Position numbers and translations under genes: made by a program. A model generated the notes under the pieces. The model was not told the origin of the DNA, searched no databases, and was given only the letters and a program-made list of their open reading frames with translations. Shown piece by piece: positions 61,673-64,000 of a stretch of 64,000 nt of DNA (within the stretch, counting starts at the first letter, position 1; each line of letters starts with the position of its first letter). This DNA is from Saccharicrinis sp963677345. Its GTDB lineage: Bacteria > Bacteroidota > Bacteroidia > Bacteroidales > Marinilabiliaceae. The stretch covers positions 1-64,000 of the forward strand of contig CAXXLC010000018.1 of assembly GCA_963677345.2 (NCBI GenBank), given 5' to 3'.

Positions 61673-62248
61673 ATGAAAAAAATATTAGTTTTCGATAATT
61701 ACGATTCGTTTACATATAACCTGGTTCATTACATAGAAGAAATTGTTGGTTATAAAGTTGATGTATATAGAAATGACCAGATTCCTTTGGAGGATGTTGA
61801 AAAGTATGATAAGATACTATTGTCGCCAGGACCAGGTGTTCCAAAAGATGCAGGTATTTTAATTCCGTTGATTCAAAAGTATGGTTCAACTAAAAGTATT
61901 ATGGGAGTTTGCCTGGGACATCAGGCCATAGCTGAAGCTTTTGGTGGTTCTATTTCAAATTTATCTAAAGTGTATCATGGAGTAGCTACTCCAATTATAA
62001 TAACTACTGATACCGAATTGTTATTTAAAGATATTCCGAAAAATATAAATGTAGGAAGATACCATTCATGGGTTGTAAATGAAGAAGATCTTCCTGAATG
62101 CTTTACAATTACTTCTCGCGATGAGGAAGGAAAGATAATGGGAGTACATCATAATGAATTTGATGTTAGAGGGGTACAGTTTCATCCGGAATCTATTTTA
62201 ACAGAATATGGTAAAAAAATGATGGAGAATTGGTTGAACGAAGACTAA
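61673..62248 (+). CDS. trpG: anthranilate synthase component II (glutamine amidotransferase)
   Basis: A 191-residue class I glutamine amidotransferase feeding ammonia to TrpE. The opening VFDNYDSFTYNLVHYIEEIV, oxyanion LLSPGPGVPKDAG, nucleophile in MGVCLGHQAIAEAFGG and catalytic His/Glu in VQFHPESIL are all present. It is a free-standing subunit rather than fused to TrpD. Followed by trpD 39 bases on. Confidence 0.96.
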   Translation: MKKILVFDNYDSFTYNLVHYIEEIVGYKVDVYRNDQIPLEDVEKYDKILLSPGPGVPKDAGILIPLIQKYGSTKSIMGVCLGHQAIAEAFGGSISNLSKVYHGVATPIIITTDTELLFKDIPKNINVGRYHSWVVNEEDLPECFTITSRDEEGKIMGVHHNEFDVRGVQFHPESILTEYGKKMMENWLNED

Positions 62249-62293
62249 TATCCACAAATTAACCTATTTCTATCATCTTTTATTTGATTGATT

Positions 62294-63280
62294 ATGATTA
62301 AAGAAACATTAAGAAAATTACTTGAACATAAAAGACTTACTCGCTCTGAGGCTAAAGAGATATTAATAAACATTGCAGGAGAAAAATATAATAATTCTCA
62401 TGTAGTTGCTTTCTTAACGGTGTATATGATGCGTCCGGTGAGTGTTGAGGAATTATCAGGCTTCAGAGATGCTCTGTTGGAGTTATGTGTTAGAATTGAT
62501 TTGTCGGAGTTTGATGCTATTGATATAGTTGGTACTGGAGGTGATGAGAAAAATACATTTAATATTTCAACATTATCTTCAATAGTTGTTGCCGGTGCAG
62601 GTTATAAAGTAACCAAGCATGGTAATTATGGAGTTTCTTCTTCTTGTGGATCTTCAAATGTAATGGAACACCTGGGATACAAATTCTCAAGTGATGAGAG
62701 TGTCTTAAAGAACCAAGTGGATAAAGCTGGTATTTGTTTTCTTCACGCTCCTTTGTTTCATCCGGCTATGAAAACCGTAGCGCCATTCAGAAGAGAATTA
62801 GGGTTAAAAACCTTTTTTAATATGTTAGGGCCTTTAGTAAATCCTTCTTTCCCAAAACACCATATGTTGGGTGTATATAGTTTAGAGGTTTTACGTTTGT
62901 ATCAATATTTATATCAGGATACAGATAAGAATTACTCCTTAATTCACAGCTTAGATGGTTATGATGAAATATCAATGACATCTGATTTTAAGGTAATTAC
63001 TAATGAAGGGGAACAGCTTGTTTCTCCTGAGCAAATAGGTTTTAAAAAGATTAAGCAGGAGGATATATTTGGAGGTGACACAGTTCCTGAAGCAGCTAAA
63101 ATATTTACTGATATCTTAAATGGAGATGGTACTGAAGCTCAGAATACTGCTGTAATTGTAAATGCCGGTTATGCCATTCAGTGCATTGATAGAAATAAGA
63201 GTATTGAAGAATGTATTGCATTAGCAAAGGATTCCTTGTTAGGTGGAAAAGCAAATCAAGTACTTAAAAACATTGGTTGA
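62294..63280 (+). CDS. trpD: anthranilate phosphoribosyltransferase
   Basis: A 328-residue enzyme joining anthranilate to PRPP. The N-terminal helical domain is followed by the PRPP motif IVGTGGDEKNTFNISTLSS, the anthranilate-binding KHGNYGVSSSCGSSNVMEHL, PLFHPAMKTVAPFRRELGLK and MLGPLVNPSFPKHHMLGVY. ATG at 62294 is preferred over a TTG two codons earlier. Central gene of the trp operon. Confidence 0.96.
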   Translation: MIKETLRKLLEHKRLTRSEAKEILINIAGEKYNNSHVVAFLTVYMMRPVSVEELSGFRDALLELCVRIDLSEFDAIDIVGTGGDEKNTFNISTLSSIVVAGAGYKVTKHGNYGVSSSCGSSNVMEHLGYKFSSDESVLKNQVDKAGICFLHAPLFHPAMKTVAPFRRELGLKTFFNMLGPLVNPSFPKHHMLGVYSLEVLRLYQYLYQDTDKNYSLIHSLDGYDEISMTSDFKVITNEGEQLVSPEQIGFKKIKQEDIFGGDTVPEAAKIFTDILNGDGTEAQNTAVIVNAGYAIQCIDRNKSIEECIALAKDSLLGGKANQVLKNIG

Positions 63281-63437
63281 TATTAAATAACTTTGTAAAC
63301 AATAGCTTGATAAGGTTTTTAAGCATTTGTAATGTGAAAATTATTGATAATAGGCATTCTCTTAAAGAATCTATATTCTATTATCTAAAATCTAACGATC
63401 TATAATTATACCCTCATTATATATTGAACTTTAAATA
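63281..63437 (+). repeat. trpD-trpC gap with a TCTA heptamer array
   Basis: Between 63370 and 63397 TCTA recurs exactly every 7 bases for four units (TCTATAT, TCTATTA, TCTAAAA, TCTAACG), with a fifth one base out of phase. At 157 bases this gap is far longer than the other trp spacings (18 and 45), so something has been inserted here. The same 7-bp phasing, in different sequence, occurs at 0.83, 1.24 and 58.56 kb. Confidence 0.7.
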
Positions 63438-64000
63438 ATGAATATATTAGACAAAATAGTTGCTCAAAAAAAGATTGAAGTCTCACAGCAACAAGAATTC
63501 GTGACCCTGGACAAATTAAAAGGCTATTCTGCCTATACTAAGGAAGTCCCGTCTTTGAAAGAATATCTTACAGATGGTCAGCATAATGGTATCATTTCAG
63601 AATATAAAAGACAATCTCCTTCCAAAGGTGTAATTAATAATATGTCAACTGTTGAGGATGTTGTGCCTTTGTATGAAAAGGCCGGAGTTAGTGGTATATC
63701 TGTATTAACGGATTCTGAATTTTTTGGAGGGAATAAAAGTGATCTTGTAGCAGCTCGTAAAGTTACAACAGTACCTATTCTGCGTAAAGATTTTATGATT
63801 TCCAGTTATCAGGTTCATGAAGCTAAAGCAATTGGTGCAAGTGCTATTTTGTTAATCGCTGCTATTTTGACTTATCAGGAAGCCGATGAATTATCTAAAC
63901 TTGCAAAAGATTTAGGTTTGGATATTTTAATGGAAGTTCATAGTAAAGAGGAGCTTGATATTGTAAATCCTTTGGTAGATGTGGTTGGAGTTAATAATCG
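63438..64000 (+). CDS. trpC: indole-3-glycerol-phosphate synthase, cut by the window end
   Basis: The first 187 residues of the TIM-barrel enzyme that closes the indole ring. It begins MNILDKIVAQKKIEVSQQQ and shows IISEYKRQSPSKGVIN (phosphate-binding Lys and Ser), AGVSGISVLTDSEFFGGNKS and VPILRKDFMISSYQVHEAKA, followed by ILLIAAIL and LMEVHSKEELD. The remaining quarter lies beyond base 64000. Separated from trpD by a 157-base gap holding a heptamer array. Confidence 0.96.
   Translation, partial: MNILDKIVAQKKIEVSQQQEFVTLDKLKGYSAYTKEVPSLKEYLTDGQHNGIISEYKRQSPSKGVINNMSTVEDVVPLYEKAGVSGISVLTDSEFFGGNKSDLVAARKVTTVPILRKDFMISSYQVHEAKAIGASAILLIAAILTYQEADELSKLAKDLGLDILMEVHSKEELDIVNPLVDVVGVNN

Overview
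The window is AT-rich, gene-dense chromosomal DNA from a member of the Bacteroidota. It most resembles a Marinilabiliales/Bacteroidales-type marine or anaerobic relative; the phylum is well supported and the order is a guess. Evidence for the phylum: a PorQ-type type IX secretion (T9SS) protein, a secreted protein with a T9SS C-terminal sorting domain, a Reg_prop/Y_Y_Y sensor kinase, a bifunctional amino-acyl-lipid synthase, split methylmalonyl-CoA mutase genes, and a promoter of the TTTG-N19-TAnnTTTG type before the trp operon. Almost everything is housekeeping or envelope biology. I see no prophage, insertion sequence, CRISPR array, rRNA or tRNA.

Layout. 1-3140 (minus): methylmalonyl-CoA mutase large subunit (cut by the window edge and broken by four homopolymer indels) and small subunit, with a four-helix-bundle gene cassette flanked by inverted 7-bp repeats between them. 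3.6-8.8 kb: a YdcZ transporter, an orphan gene, and a three-gene lipid cluster (LpxH-like phosphatase, glycosyltransferase, OlsF-like double acyltransferase). 8.8-14.8 kb (minus): arsC, prfB with a classic programmed +1 frameshift, a dead-protease/TPR protein, a ~179-bp palindrome, mreB and purH. 15-25 kb: ABC permease; pfkA, ispH, cmk and porQ on the minus strand; a YkgJ/EamA pair; an LPP20-like secreted protein whose signal peptide is out of frame at an A10 tract; recX and an aldehyde dehydrogenase. 25-31.7 kb: prohibitin, a DUF4097-type protein with a C-terminal frameshift, glycosyltransferase, UDP-sugar dehydrogenase, an FMN-binding secreted protein and a Zn peptidase. 31.8-43.9 kb (minus): a giant sensor kinase lacking its phospho-accepting His, an MBOAT/SGNH acylation pair, a lytic transglycosylase, DUF5683, parB, parA and a heptose-phosphate kinase.

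44-49 kb: metH, a tiny nuclease-like ORF and metF, followed by about ten 21-bp imperfect repeats. 49.3-52.3 kb (minus): a tandem-receiver/PPDK-N protein. 52.5-57.3 kb: a large T9SS substrate with YDG repeats and a partner outer-membrane barrel. 57.4-59.4 kb: aldo/keto reductase and PhzF, separated by an inverted heptamer array. 59.8-64 kb: a small ORF, then the trp operon (trpE-trpG-trpD-trpC, the last cut by the window end) controlled by a recognisable Trp-codon leader peptide and attenuator.

The signals I find least explained are non-coding: (i) 7-bp-phased repeat arrays of differing sequence at several intergenic sites, one pair bracketing the four-helix-bundle gene; (ii) the 179-bp palindrome behind mreB; (iii) the 21-bp repeat block behind metF, open as heptad-repeat peptides on both strands. 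Several homopolymer frameshifts (window start, 23.07 kb, 26.36 kb) could be sequencing errors, pseudogenes or phase-variable tracts, and need read-level checking.
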